From Alcaligenaceae bacterium (GTDB taxonomy: Bacteria; Pseudomonadota; Gammaproteobacteria; Burkholderiales; Burkholderiaceae_B), in contig JAUNUJ010000001.1 of assembly GCA_030538235.1 (NCBI GenBank), positions 170,978-234,977 on the forward strand: a DNA stretch of 64,000 nt. The letters are read 5' to 3'. Both the position numbers and the translations under genes were made by a program. This document shows, piece after piece, positions 8,433 to 17,852 of the stretch; the stretch's first letter is position 1, and every line of letters starts with the position of its first letter. The notes beneath the pieces are model-generated. The model was not told the origin of the DNA. It saw nothing but the letters and a program-made list of their open reading frames with translations, and did not search any database.

Positions 8433-8894
8433 TTAGGGATTCAGTTTCTCTTTTAAAATCTTAGAAACTTCTGACATGTCAGCGCGACCTGCGAGCTTAG
8501 GCTTAATAGCACCCATGGCTCTACCCATGGCGGCACCACCGCTAATACCATCAGCACTCAATTGCGCCAAGACGTCGTCGATTAAGGCAGAGATTTCTGC
8601 GGCGTCGGCTTGTTCCGGCATAAATTCGCTTAGTACATCGATTTCAGCTTGCTCAGCAGCTGCTGTTTCGCTACGACCGGCTTTTTCATAGGCTTGGATA
8701 GATTCGCGGCGTTGTTTGATTTGCTTATCAATAATGGTGACTACATCATCATCGCTAAGTTCGATACGCTCATCGACCTCGCGTTGCTTAATTGCGGCTT
8801 GTAATAAACGTAATGTACCTAGACGAGCTGAATCACGAGCTCTCATCGCATCTTTGGTGGCATTAGTAATTTTATCTTTTAAACTGTCAGACAT
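8433..8894 (-). CDS. GatB/YqeY domain protein
   Basis: A 153-aa protein made almost entirely of the YqeY helical domain, the same fold as the tail of the GatB amidotransferase subunit. Diagnostic parts are the opening LKDKITNATKDAMRARDSARLGTLR, the middle KQIKQRRESIQAYEKAGR and the end GRADMSEVSKILKEKL. Its biochemical role is not settled; tRNA-linked function is suggested by the GatB relationship. AGGAT precedes the ATG. In many betaproteobacteria the gene sits with rpsU and dnaG; here neither is nearby. Confidence 0.88.
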   Translation of the reverse strand: MSDSLKDKITNATKDAMRARDSARLGTLRLLQAAIKQREVDERIELSDDDVVTIIDKQIKQRRESIQAYEKAGRSETAAAEQAEIDVLSEFMPEQADAAEISALIDDVLAQLSADGISGGAAMGRAMGAIKPKLAGRADMSEVSKILKEKLNP

Positions 8895-8994
8895 TATTTA
8901 TCCTGGTTAATTGGGTTGAATTTTAGTGTAATGGCTTTATTATATAACTGTTAAGAAAAAAGAAAATAATCACTTAAGGATTGAGTTTAAGCCA

Positions 8995-9657
8995 ATGGCA
9001 CAATTTATTATTAACAAAAAATACTTGCCAAAAGATCAAGCGAACATTGCCCAGCTGTTTATGGTCTTGACACGTTCGGCGAAAGCTGAGGATATTGCAG
9101 CTGCTGACGAGGTATTAAAGGTTCTCGCGGCTCGATTTCCCTTTGCGGCTTTGTTGAATATCAGTTTATTAGCAACACAGCCGATGCCCGAGGAGTGTTA
9201 TGAAGCCGAACAAACAGCCTGGTTGGAAGCGATTCAGCCGAGTTGGTTGGAATTTATTCGTCAGCAACAAAGTGAGTTTCGTATTGAGGCTGCCGCCACT
9301 GCGCTAGTCGGAGTGGGTAGTTTAGGGGCTCTGGTATTAGAGTTGGCTAAGCTTGAAAAGCCGGTTGCAGGTCGCCTAATTAGCTTTGGTGCTCGTTTTG
9401 TTAGTTTGCCCGAAGAGCCTATTTCCCTAGATCAAACCCTACATTTATTCCATGCAGCCCAAGATAGGGAAATTGATGCTAAACATAGTTATATCGCTCA
9501 GATGGCCATTGAAAATCTAGAGGGCGACTGTACGGTTGATCTGGTTCAGGGTTTAGATGACTCACTGGACCCGACGTTGATTACGCAAATGCGGGTGCGT
9601 TTAGAAACCTGTATCCCTTTACGTATTTTAAAAGAGGTTCAAGCTTCAAGAGACTAA
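8995..9657 (+). CDS. Hypothetical protein
   Basis: A 220-aa soluble protein without signal peptide or clear membrane helix, predicted mostly helical. A Gly/Ala/Leu-rich stretch around residues 103-123 (ALVGVGSLGALVLELAKL) might be a buried helix. Two tryptophans lie close together at ~75-85. I do not recognise the family and the neighbours (yqeY, a carrier on the other strand) give no functional hint. Coding is supported by codon pattern, size and the terminator directly after it. Confidence 0.6.
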   Translation: MAQFIINKKYLPKDQANIAQLFMVLTRSAKAEDIAAADEVLKVLAARFPFAALLNISLLATQPMPEECYEAEQTAWLEAIQPSWLEFIRQQQSEFRIEAAATALVGVGSLGALVLELAKLEKPVAGRLISFGARFVSLPEEPISLDQTLHLFHAAQDREIDAKHSYIAQMAIENLEGDCTVDLVQGLDDSLDPTLITQMRVRLETCIPLRILKEVQASRD

Positions 9658-9688
9658 TCGGAAGAGTTGGGCGTCTTGTCTTAAAAGC

Positions 9689-9720
9689 AATGGGGAGTTT
9701 AAACTCCCCTTTATTTTTTA
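9689..9720. terminator. Bidirectional terminator between convergent genes
   Basis: GGGGAGTTT directly joined to AAACTCCCC (9692-9709) followed by a T-rich run, with A residues on the other side. It lies between the + strand hypothetical gene and the end of the minus-strand phoH operon and can serve both. Confidence 0.85.
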
Positions 9721-9728
9721 CCCCTAAG

Positions 9729-10742
9729 TTAAGCTGTGAGTCTCTCAGCTTCTTGCTCTTCAGCACTTAGTGGACGTTTGCCTAGCCTAGTTGCAATCAT
9801 TGCGCACACCATCAGTTGAAGTTGATGGAATATCATTAAGGGCAAGATAATCGCGCCAATTGGCATACCGGCAAAAATAATCTGTGCCATGGGTAAACCG
9901 CTGGCGAGACTCTTTTTTGAACCACAAAACAAGATAGTGATACGATCAGCTAAGTTAAAACCAAAGGCTTTGCCTATCAAATGACTAAGTCCCAAGCTTA
10001 AGGATAAAATTAAGGCGCTGACTAAAAATACAGAAATTAAGGCAGAAATAGGGGTTTCATGCCATAGCCCTTCGTTGACAGCATGAGAAAAAGCCGTATA
10101 AACCACCAATAAAATCGAGCCTTGATCTACGATTCTTACTAGCAATTTATTTTTTAATAAAAACTCACCTAAGTAGGGTCGTAAAAAGTGCCCCACAGCA
10201 AATGGCACAAATAGTTGAAAAATAATTTTGACTACCGACATTAAGTTGATGCTCGGTATTTGGTCACTGAAATCCGACAGAATTAATGCCACCAACATGG
10301 GTGTCACAAAAATACCGACAATACTGGAGGCTGAGGCATTACAAATTGCGGCCGGTAGATTGCCCCTAGCCATAGAGGTAAAGGCGATAGCGGATTGCAC
10401 AGTGCCGGGTAACATACAAAGATATAAGAAGCCCAGATACAAGGTGGGCGTCATCAACGGTTCCAAGACGGGGCGTAGCAAAATACCAATCAGTGGGAAA
10501 ACCACAAAAGTAATGCCGAAAATCACCAGATGGATACGCCAATGCATAATGCCTTGGTAAATGGCCTGTCGTGAAAGCCTTGCACCATGTAAGAAGAATA
10601 ACAAAGCAATGGCTGCTTTACTGGCCCAGTCTGTCACTACCTCTCCTTGCCCTTTGGCGGGCAGGAGAGTAGCGACAATAACAACCAGGGTTAGTAAGAG
10701 CGTAAACTGATCAGGAATTAATCGTTTGAAATTAAAGCGCAT
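9729..10742 (-). CDS. Bile acid:sodium symporter family protein (SLC10A7/YfeH-like)
   Basis: A 337-aa integral membrane protein with about ten hydrophobic helices. The order of conserved pieces (FLHGARLS in an early helix, LPGTVQSAIAFTSMARGN in the core, and CGSKKSLASGLPMA near the C-terminus) matches the SLC10A7/YfeH branch of the BASS superfamily. It probably moves an organic anion or acts in ion homeostasis; the substrate is unknown. It is the last gene of a minus-strand run starting with the DUF498 protein, 59 bp after phoH. Confidence 0.85.
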   Translation of the reverse strand: MRFNFKRLIPDQFTLLLTLVVIVATLLPAKGQGEVVTDWASKAAIALLFFLHGARLSRQAIYQGIMHWRIHLVIFGITFVVFPLIGILLRPVLEPLMTPTLYLGFLYLCMLPGTVQSAIAFTSMARGNLPAAICNASASSIVGIFVTPMLVALILSDFSDQIPSINLMSVVKIIFQLFVPFAVGHFLRPYLGEFLLKNKLLVRIVDQGSILLVVYTAFSHAVNEGLWHETPISALISVFLVSALILSLSLGLSHLIGKAFGFNLADRITILFCGSKKSLASGLPMAQIIFAGMPIGAIILPLMIFHQLQLMVCAMIATRLGKRPLSAEEQEAERLTA

Positions 10743-10801
10743 GGGTTTAGCTTGAATCTGTTTATCAAAAGACCCTAGAGCTTAGCACTTTGGATAATTT
10801 T

Positions 10802-12655
10802 TTACAGCACATCGGAGGCATAATCCGCAAGTCTTGAACGTTCGCCTTTTTGTAGGGTAACGTGTCCGGAGTGCGGCCAGCTCTTAAAGCGGTCAACCAC
10901 ATAGGTTAAACCGGAGCTACCTTCGGTGAGATATGGTGTATCAATTTGCGCGATATTACCTAAGCAAATAATCTTGGTTCCCGGTCCAGCACGGGTGATC
11001 AGCGTTTTCATTTGCTTAGGTGTGAGGTTTTGGGCCTCATCAATAATCACAAATTTATTCAAAAAGGTGCGACCTCGCATAAAGTTCAAAGAACGGACCT
11101 TAATATGCGATTGGATTAGCTCCTTACTGGTGCTTCTATCCCATTCGTGGAGGTTTTCGCTTTTGTTGCCCGAGTGTAGGAATTCTAAGTTGTCTTCGAG
11201 CGCCCCCATCCATGGTTGCATTTTTTCCTCTTCGGTACCTGGCAAGAAGCCAATATCCTCACCCACCGGTACGGTGACGCGAGTCATGATGATTTCGGTA
11301 TAGCGCTTGGTTTCCAAGACTTGGGTTAAGCCCGCGGCTAGCGCCAACAGGGTTTTACCGGTACCGGCTTGACCAAGTAATGAAACAAAATCCACTTCTT
11401 GGCTCATCAGTAGATTCAGTGCAAAATTTTGCTCTCGGTTACGAGCAACTACTCCCCAGATATTGTTTTTCTTGTGCGTATAATCACGTACCGTGGCAAG
11501 CACCGCGGTTTTGCCGGCAACTTCTTTGACTTGTGCATATAAGGGTGTATCGCCTTCAAGATAGACAAATTGATTGACTAAGAATTCGGCGCATAAAGGG
11601 CCCTTGATCTTGTAGAAAGTAGTGCCGCCCTGAATCCACGACTCCATGTCTTTGCCATGGCGCACCCAGAAATCCTCGGGTAATTGCATGACCCCGTCAT
11701 ACACTAGATCGGAATCTTCTAGGGAGTGGTCGTTTAAATAATCCTCAGAAGCCAGACCGAGCGCCTTGGCTTTTAGACGCATATTAATATCTTTAGAAAC
11801 TAAAATAACCTCGCGGTTGTTTTCAGCTTGTTCTAGTGCCTGCACCACATTAAGGATGATATTGTCGGGCTTATCGGCAATCAAATGTTGCTGGTTTAAT
11901 TGCTCGAATTTTTGAGTTTCAAAGAATAATTGACCGGTGGCTTCCTTGTTGCCCAAAGTATTCAGAGGGATGCCTTGGTTGAGATCTTCGTGGTCAGCAA
12001 CCAGAGAGTCAAGCGTACGACTGACCTGACGGGCATTACGCGCTACCTCGGTTAAGCCTTTTTTATTGTGATCCAATTCTTCTAAAGCCATCATCGGCAA
12101 GAAAATATCATGTTCTTGGAAGCGGAATAAACAAGTTGGATCGTGCATCAGAACGTTCGTGTCCAATATAAAGAGCTTGCGCGCTTCGGTGGTAGGTGCA
12201 GGACTCACATGGGATTGTTCGCTTAAATCGGCAGTCGAAGTGCGCTTAGCAGCAGTTTTAGTTACTTTTCTGGCCGCCACTTTACTGGGGACAGTTGCCG
12301 TTTTCTTGCTGACAGCCTTCTTAGCGACGGCTTTTTTTGCCACTGTCTTACTTACTGTTTTGGTAGTAGCACGTGTTGCAGATTCTTGGGCTTCAGTGAT
12401 TTGATTACTATCGGTGCTTTCGGTGCCCACAGCTTCTACCGCTGGCACCGCGGTTTTGGCAGCTGCGGTGTCGACATCCGGTGTTGTTGTGATAGTTTGG
12501 CCTTCCTCAATTAATGTCTGCTCAATTGTTGCCTCTGCAGCTACAGGCGTCACTTTTTTTGTTGCACTTTTTTGTGCGCGACGTACTTTTGGCGTTGGAA
12601 TATCACTCATATCAAGACGAGTTGCCGGTTTAAGAGGGGGTTTAGGAAGGGCCAT
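10802..12655 (-). CDS. PIN domain-PhoH ATPase fusion with Lys/Ala-rich N-terminus
   Basis: A 617-aa protein in three parts. Residues 1-158 are low-complexity; 98-140 is a Lys/Ala/Thr-rich stretch of AKKAV-type repeats resembling histone H1-like tails. Residues ~161-300 form a PIN nuclease domain (LFILDTNVLMHD, Asp165; VSKDINMRLKA). Residues ~405-617 are the PhoH P-loop ATPase with Walker A GQAGTGKT (428-435) and Walker B FVIIDEAQN. PIN-PhoH proteins of the PhoH2 type act as ATP-driven RNA helicase/nucleases. The N-terminal extension could bind nucleic acid. It follows bcp by 51 bp, so it is probably cotranscribed. Confidence 0.88.
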   Translation of the reverse strand: MALPKPPLKPATRLDMSDIPTPKVRRAQKSATKKVTPVAAEATIEQTLIEEGQTITTTPDVDTAAAKTAVPAVEAVGTESTDSNQITEAQESATRATTKTVSKTVAKKAVAKKAVSKKTATVPSKVAARKVTKTAAKRTSTADLSEQSHVSPAPTTEARKLFILDTNVLMHDPTCLFRFQEHDIFLPMMALEELDHNKKGLTEVARNARQVSRTLDSLVADHEDLNQGIPLNTLGNKEATGQLFFETQKFEQLNQQHLIADKPDNIILNVVQALEQAENNREVILVSKDINMRLKAKALGLASEDYLNDHSLEDSDLVYDGVMQLPEDFWVRHGKDMESWIQGGTTFYKIKGPLCAEFLVNQFVYLEGDTPLYAQVKEVAGKTAVLATVRDYTHKKNNIWGVVARNREQNFALNLLMSQEVDFVSLLGQAGTGKTLLALAAGLTQVLETKRYTEIIMTRVTVPVGEDIGFLPGTEEEKMQPWMGALEDNLEFLHSGNKSENLHEWDRSTSKELIQSHIKVRSLNFMRGRTFLNKFVIIDEAQNLTPKQMKTLITRAGPGTKIICLGNIAQIDTPYLTEGSSGLTYVVDRFKSWPHSGHVTLQKGERSRLADYASDVL

Positions 12656-12706
12656 AATCTATACACCAAAATTAGAAATAAAAGGGGAGTGTAAAACTTT
12701 TTAACT

Positions 12707-13177
12707 TTACTGTGACTCTTTAAGTCTTTGTAGTACCTCGTCCACATGGCCATCAACTTTGACCTTGCGCCACTCTGCAATTAAAACCCCCTTAGGGTTA
12801 ATTAAAAAGGTACTACGCTCAATGCCACGACCAATTTTACCGAACATATTTTTTTCTTTAATGACATCAAACTGATTGCACAGGGCTTCTTCGGTATCTG
12901 CAATAAGTTCAAAAGGTAATTCGTATTTAGTAATAAAGTTTTCGTGAGATTTCAAGGAGTCTCGAGAAACACCGACGATTTCAGCATTGAGTGATTTAAA
13001 TGCCTCGTATTGGTCGCGAAAGTCCTTAGACTCATTGGTGCAGCCTGGTGTGTTGTCCTTAGGGTAGAAGTAAAGGACTAAATACTTACCTTTAAAATCC
13101 TTTAGGGTAATTGTGCCTTCGTTGGTTTCTGCAGTAAATTTTGCGACTTTTTGATTGAGTTCTACAGGTTTAGTCAT
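12707..13177 (-). CDS. bcp: Thioredoxin-dependent peroxiredoxin, Bcp/PrxQ type
   Basis: A 156-aa peroxiredoxin. The peroxidatic cysteine is Cys46 in DNTPGCTNES, with the preceding FYPKDNTPGC loop and the later Arg in ERSTFLI that activates it. E. coli Bcp has a resolving cysteine four or five residues after the peroxidatic one; here that place is Ser/Lys, so it resembles a 1-Cys variant. Another Cys in EALCNQFDV is shared with E. coli Bcp. It reduces hydrogen peroxide and organic peroxides in the cytoplasm. It lies between the DUF498 gene and phoH, all on the minus strand with ~50 bp gaps. Confidence 0.92.
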   Translation of the reverse strand: MTKPVELNQKVAKFTAETNEGTITLKDFKGKYLVLYFYPKDNTPGCTNESKDFRDQYEAFKSLNAEIVGVSRDSLKSHENFITKYELPFELIADTEEALCNQFDVIKEKNMFGKIGRGIERSTFLINPKGVLIAEWRKVKVDGHVDEVLQRLKESQ

Positions 13178-13230
13178 ACTAATTACTTCCTCAAGTTAAT
13201 TATCAGGATACTAAATTTAAAGTCTTATGG

Positions 13231-13677
13231 TCAATCTAACCCATCTAGTAAGAGAGCTGCAACTACCACGCGATTTTCATTCATCAATACATTGTAGGTT
13301 CGCGCTGCAGCACGCGTGTCCATGCACTCTACGCCAATACCAGCAGCCAATAAGGGCTGTAGTATGACAGGCGAGAGAAAACGTTGCCTTTTGCCGGTAC
13401 CAATGATGATAATTTCCGGTGCATTGTCGTAACCGGGTTGGCTCTTGTCGTCATTGAGAAAGGCAAAGGGGTCTTGCTCTTTTTTGACCAGAGCGGCCGC
13501 CTCGATTAGAGATGCTTGGGTGATGTCTTCTAGGGCATTGACTTGCCAGATGCTGACAGGCCCCTCAGGGCGAAAGAATATGGCCTGGTGATACTTTTGC
13601 TCGTTGATTTCAATGTAATCATCGCCATAGCCGGTGACTGTGTTAGCAGCGGTTCTTGATTGCAACTGAAGTTCCAC
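13231..13677 (-). CDS. Mth938-like (DUF498/NDUFAF3 family) protein
   Basis: A 148-aa protein of the Mth938-like fold: the segment EIIIIGTGKRQRFL, then a Gly-Ile-Gly-Val-Glu-Cys-Met-Asp-Thr stretch and a final AARTYNVLMNENRVVVAALLL are the family's conserved core. Its mitochondrial relative NDUFAF3 helps assemble complex I; the bacterial role is not established. It starts with GTG (13677) behind a strong AGGAG. It heads the minus-strand run with bcp and phoH and is divergent from alaC with 179 bp between them. Confidence 0.85.
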   Translation of the reverse strand: MELQLQSRTAANTVTGYGDDYIEINEQKYHQAIFFRPEGPVSIWQVNALEDITQASLIEAAALVKKEQDPFAFLNDDKSQPGYDNAPEIIIIGTGKRQRFLSPVILQPLLAAGIGVECMDTRAAARTYNVLMNENRVVVAALLLDGLD

Positions 13678-13856
13678 TATATCTCCTTTTTTATACCAAT
13701 CTTAGAGTTCAATTGTGACATGTTAATGAATCTAAGTTGTTCTTGCCACATCTTTAGTACAGAAAATTTGCTATTTTTGCTAATTTAATTGCTCAGCAAA
13801 CCTAGATAGGATAGATTAAAGAGTTTGTCAATGTTTTATTTTATTAGTGGTGTACT

Positions 13857-15047
13857 ATGAGATCTTTTCCGCGTATTGAGCGTTTACCCCCTTATGTGTT
13901 TAATATTACCGGCGAGCTTAAAATGGCGGCGCGTCGTCGTGGTGAAGATATTATCGATCTTTCCATGGGTAACCCGGATGGTCCTACACCACAGCACATT
14001 GTTGATAAGTTACTCGAATCTGCTCAAAAACCACACACTCACGGTTACTCCGTATCTAAAGGTATTTTCAGATTAAGAAAATCCATTGTTGACTGGTATC
14101 AGCGTCGTTATCAGGTGGAACTGGATCCTGAAACTGAAGCCATTGTGACGATCGGCTCTAAAGAGGGCCTGGCACATTTGATGTTAGCGACTCTGGCCGA
14201 GGGTGATACGGTATTGGTACCTAACCCGAGCTATCCCATTCATATTTATGGTGCGGTTATCGCCGGTGCGAATATTCGTTCGGTGCCAATGATTCCCGGC
14301 GGTGATTTCTTTGCCGAAATTGAAAAGGCGGTGAGCGATTGTTTCCCTAAACCCAAGATGTTGATTATCGGTTTCCCGAGTAATCCGACGGCGCAATGTG
14401 TTGATTTAGAGTTTTTTGAGCGCATTGTGGAACTTGCCAAAGTCCACGATATGATTGTGGTGCATGACTTGGCCTATGCCGATATGAACTTTGACGGCTA
14501 TGTTGCACCGTCGATTATGCAAGTACCTGGCGCAAAAGACGTCGCAGTTGAGTTTTTTACTCTCAGTAAAAGCTATAATATGGCCGGTTGGCGTGTGGGC
14601 TTTATGGTGGGCAACGAAGAGGTGGTCAATGCCTTAGCCAGGATCAAGAGTTATCACGACTATGGCATGTTCACACCGATTCAAGTTGCCGCGATTGCTG
14701 CTTTAGATGGGCCTCAGGACACAGTATCTGAGCAGGTGGCCATTTACCAAAAACGCCGCGATGTGCTGGCTAAGGGTTTACATGAGATCGGTTGGATGGT
14801 TGAGATTCCAAAGGCTTCTATGTATATCTGGGCAGAAATCCCTGAGTTTTATAAATCATTAGGGTCGTTGGAGTTTTCCAAGAAGCTGCTAGCTGAGGCC
14901 AAAGTAGCAGTTTCTCCCGGCGTTGGTTTTGGTGAACACGGTGATAACTACGTGCGCTTTGCACTAATTGAAAATGAGCAGCGTATTCGCCAAGCCGTTA
15001 GGGGGATTAAAGATATGTTTAAAAAGGATGGTGCATTCAGTGAATGA
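13857..15047 (+). CDS. alaC: Class I aminotransferase, AlaC type
   Basis: A 396-aa PLP aminotransferase. The fold-type I landmarks are present: the N-terminal substrate segment ([12 protein letters not shown]), the VPNPSYPIH motif, the Asn-Pro-Thr loop (FPSNPTAQ), the Asp-x-Ala-Tyr (HDLAYADM) and the PLP lysine in [14 protein letters not shown]. The closest known family is AlaC, glutamate-pyruvate aminotransferase, and the position directly before hom-thrC is normal for betaproteobacteria. It overlaps the hom start by 8 bp, so this is the first gene of an alaC-hom-thrC operon. Biological substrate could include other amino acids. Confidence 0.9.
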   Translation: MRSFPRIERLPPYVFNITGELKMAARRRGEDIIDLSMGNPDGPTPQHIVDKLLESAQKPHTHGYSVSKGIFRLRKSIVDWYQRRYQVELDPETEAIVTIGSKEGLAHLMLATLAEGDTVLVPNPSYPIHIYGAVIAGANIRSVPMIPGGDFFAEIEKAVSDCFPKPKMLIIGFPSNPTAQCVDLEFFERIVELAKVHDMIVVHDLAYADMNFDGYVAPSIMQVPGAKDVAVEFFTLSKSYNMAGWRVGFMVGNEEVVNALARIKSYHDYGMFTPIQVAAIAALDGPQDTVSEQVAIYQKRRDVLAKGLHEIGWMVEIPKASMYIWAEIPEFYKSLGSLEFSKKLLAEAKVAVSPGVGFGEHGDNYVRFALIENEQRIRQAVRGIKDMFKKDGAFSE

Positions 15048-16353
15048 TTTAAAACCGATTAAGGTAGGTTTACTAGGATTCGGAGTCGTAGGTAGTGGCA
15101 CCTGGGCGGTACTTCATCGCAATGCGGACGAGATTGCTCGTCGTGCAGGCTGTCGTATTGAAATTGTGCGCATTGCCACCCGTAACCCGTCCAAAGTTGG
15201 CGATGTACCGGGGCATGTGCAGATTGATGATGACTTGATGGGCTTAGTCAAAGATCCCGAGATTGATATTGTTGTAGAGTTGATTGGTGGTTCAACCGTG
15301 GCGCGAGAACTGATTCTTGCCGCTATCGATGAGGGCAAGCACGTGGTTACGGCGAATAAAGCCTTATTAGCTTTGCACGGCAATGAAATCTTTGCTAAAG
15401 CCAGCTCTAAGGGTGTGATGGTCGCTTTTGAAGCGGCAGTCGCCGGCGGTATTCCTATTATTAAATCGATTCGTGAGGGGCTAACTGCTAACCGTATCCA
15501 ATGGCTCGCAGGTATTATTAATGGCACCACGAACTTTATTTTGTCTGAAATGCGTCGCCGTAACCTAGACTTTGACACTGCTTTGCAGGAAGCTCAGGAC
15601 TTCGGTTATGCTGAAGCGGATCCGACCTTTGATATCGAAGGTGTTGATGCTGCGCATAAATTAGCGCTGCTCGCCTCAATCGCCTTTGGTATAGAAATAC
15701 AATTCGACAAGGTATATGTCGAGGGTATTAGCCATTTAACGCAAGAGGATTTTATCCACGTACAAAATCTTGGGTATCGTATCAAATTATTAGCGATCGC
15801 CAGACACCGCAAAGACGGTATCGAGCTTCGCGTACATCCTGCCTTAGTTAAGCGCAATGAGTTAATTGCCAATGTCGAGGGTTCAATGAACGCAGTGTTG
15901 GTGCGTGGTGATGCTGTCGGTGAGACCCTTTATTATGGTCCCGGCGCCGGTTCAGAGCCAACCGCTTCGGCGGTGGTTGCCGATTTGGTGGATGTGACTC
16001 GTATGCATCACACGGATCCTGAAAATCGTGTTCCGCACCTGGCTTTCCAAGCTAATGCCTTAGCGGATTACCCGATTTTACCGATTGAAGAAGTACAAAC
16101 CTCTTACTACTTACGATTATTAGTTGATGATCGTGCCGGTGTGATGGCTGATATTACTCGTGTCTTAGCCGAGGACAATATCTCCATCGACTCGATGATT
16201 CAAGAACAAGTTAATGACGGCAAAGCCACGATTATTTTCTTGACTCATAAGAGTAGAGAGGGTGATATTGAAAAGGCCATTGGCCAAATAGAGCAGATGC
16301 CATTTGTGCATTCTAAAGTGACCCGCATCCGTTTGGAGCAACTAGAGAAATGA
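15040..16353 (+). CDS. hom: Homoserine dehydrogenase
   Basis: From GTG 15040 the product is 437 aa, the usual length for single-function bacterial Hom. It has the Rossmann Gly motif [13 protein letters not shown], the catalytic region ([44 protein letters not shown]) and a C-terminal ACT domain (~355-430) that normally gives threonine feedback. It reduces aspartate semialdehyde to homoserine. Starts are uncertain: GTG 15040 has a GGATGG about eight bases upstream, while ATG 15028 has AGG directly against it. It overlaps both alaC and thrC, so the three are coupled. Confidence 0.93.
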   Translation: MNDLKPIKVGLLGFGVVGSGTWAVLHRNADEIARRAGCRIEIVRIATRNPSKVGDVPGHVQIDDDLMGLVKDPEIDIVVELIGGSTVARELILAAIDEGKHVVTANKALLALHGNEIFAKASSKGVMVAFEAAVAGGIPIIKSIREGLTANRIQWLAGIINGTTNFILSEMRRRNLDFDTALQEAQDFGYAEADPTFDIEGVDAAHKLALLASIAFGIEIQFDKVYVEGISHLTQEDFIHVQNLGYRIKLLAIARHRKDGIELRVHPALVKRNELIANVEGSMNAVLVRGDAVGETLYYGPGAGSEPTASAVVADLVDVTRMHHTDPENRVPHLAFQANALADYPILPIEEVQTSYYLRLLVDDRAGVMADITRVLAEDNISIDSMIQEQVNDGKATIIFLTHKSREGDIEKAIGQIEQMPFVHSKVTRIRLEQLEK

Positions 16354-17765
16354 AATACGTTTCGACCCGTGGCGGCTTAAGTCCGACAGAATTTAGCGAT
16401 ATTCTTTTAGAAGGCTTAGCTCCTGATGGTGGCTTAAGCGTGCCTTCAATTCTTCCTCGCATCGACAATGCGACCTTAGAGGTTTGGCGTCGTCTAAGTT
16501 ACGCTGAGTTGGCGACTGAGATTTTAAGTCTATTTATCACGGACATTCCTAAAAATGATGTGCGTGACTTATGTGAAAAGACTTACAACACGGCTAATTT
16601 TAATTGTGAAGAAATCGTTCCTCTTAAAAAGATTAACGATAAAATCAGCTTAGTCGGTTTATCTGAGGGGCCAACCCTAGCTTTTAAAGATATGGCCATG
16701 CAGTTTCTAGGCAATATCTTCGAATATGTTTTGGCTAAGCGCAACACGACGATAAATATTTTGGGTGCGACCTCAGGTGACACGGGTTCGGCGGCTGAAT
16801 ACGCTTTGCGCGGCAAAAAGGGCGTACAAGTCTTTATGCTTTCGCCACATGGTCGAATGAGTGAGTTCCAACGCGCTCAGATGTTTTCTCTCGATGATGA
16901 TAATATTCACAACATCACCATTAAAGGGGTGTTTGACGACTGTCAGGATATTGTAAAAGCTTTAAACAATGATCTTGACTTCAAAGAAAATTATCATATA
17001 GGTGCGGTTAACTCAATTAACTTCGGTCGTATAGCTGCTCAGGTGGTTTATTATTTCTGGGCTTGGCTAAGAGCAACTGAAGACGACGGTGCGCAGCGTA
17101 TTTCCATTACAGTGCCTTCCGGTAACTTCGGTAATATCCTTGCCGGTCATATTGCACGTCAAATGGGTTTACCGATTAAGCGCCTAGTGTTAGCCACTAA
17201 CGAAAATAATGTACTCGAGGAGTTTTTCCGTACGGGCATTTATCGACCGCGTGCTGCCGAGAAAACTTATAAAACCTCCAGTCCCTCAATGGATATCTCT
17301 AAGGCTTCTAATTTTGAGCGTTTTGTCTATGATTTAATGCATCAAGATGGTGCCAAGGTTAAAGCACTTTGGGCAGAGTTAGAGAGCAAAGGCTATTTTG
17401 ACTTAGCGGATGAAAAGCACCGTTTTGAAGCTGAGTTCGGTTTTGTTTCAGGTGCCAGTAGTCATCAGGATCGACTCGACACCATTAAATCTGTGTACGA
17501 GGAGAGTGGGTTGATTATTGATCCTCATACGGCTGATGGAGTAAAAGTCGCGCGTGAGAATTTACACGATGGTGTACCTATGCTAGTTCTCGAAACTGCT
17601 CTACCATTAAAATTTGCCGAAACGATTCAGGAAGCCATCGGTGTGGAGATGCCGTTGCCGGAGCATTTGACAGATCTAATGCAGTTGCCGCAATATCTAG
17701 TAGAGATGGACAATAATGTAGAGCAGGTGCGAGCTTATCTACAGGAAAATATTCAGGCAGATTAA
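16350..17765 (+). CDS. thrC: Threonine synthase
   Basis: A 471-aa PLP enzyme that converts O-phosphohomoserine to threonine. The PLP lysine lies in PTLAFKDMAMQFLG, the phosphate-binding loop in ATSGDTGSAAE, and the family's N-terminal extension (YVSTRGG, SLSVP) is present. Its ATG overlaps the hom stop as ATGA (16350-16353), so translation is coupled. This is the long proteobacterial type of ThrC. No leader peptide rich in Thr or Ile is visible upstream of the operon, so attenuation of the E. coli kind is unlikely. Confidence 0.95.
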   Translation: MKYVSTRGGLSPTEFSDILLEGLAPDGGLSVPSILPRIDNATLEVWRRLSYAELATEILSLFITDIPKNDVRDLCEKTYNTANFNCEEIVPLKKINDKISLVGLSEGPTLAFKDMAMQFLGNIFEYVLAKRNTTINILGATSGDTGSAAEYALRGKKGVQVFMLSPHGRMSEFQRAQMFSLDDDNIHNITIKGVFDDCQDIVKALNNDLDFKENYHIGAVNSINFGRIAAQVVYYFWAWLRATEDDGAQRISITVPSGNFGNILAGHIARQMGLPIKRLVLATNENNVLEEFFRTGIYRPRAAEKTYKTSSPSMDISKASNFERFVYDLMHQDGAKVKALWAELESKGYFDLADEKHRFEAEFGFVSGASSHQDRLDTIKSVYEESGLIIDPHTADGVKVARENLHDGVPMLVLETALPLKFAETIQEAIGVEMPLPEHLTDLMQLPQYLVEMDNNVEQVRAYLQENIQAD

Positions 17766-17784
17766 GAAAAAACCTGTTTTTTAT

Positions 17785-17835
17785 AGGGGTTTGTTGGGAG
17801 CTTATGATAGTTCAGCATCAAACCCCTTTATTTAT
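17785..17835 (+). terminator. Probable terminator after thrC
   Basis: A 9-bp perfect stem (AGGGGTTTG at 17785, CAAACCCCT at 17819) with a long 25-nt loop, followed by a T-rich run. The long loop lowers confidence. Confidence 0.55.
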
Positions 17836-17852
17836 TATGAGACCTTAAAACC

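Noticed and set aside
12159-12704. Plus-strand open frames opposite the phoH N-terminus
   Set aside because: They are shadows of the Lys/Ala-rich coding sequence (AAG/GCA codons read backwards) and lack ribosome sites.
14968-15039. Upstream extension of hom
   Set aside because: It would overlap alaC by 80 bp and lacks a proper ribosome site; the GTG at 15040 gives the normal protein length.
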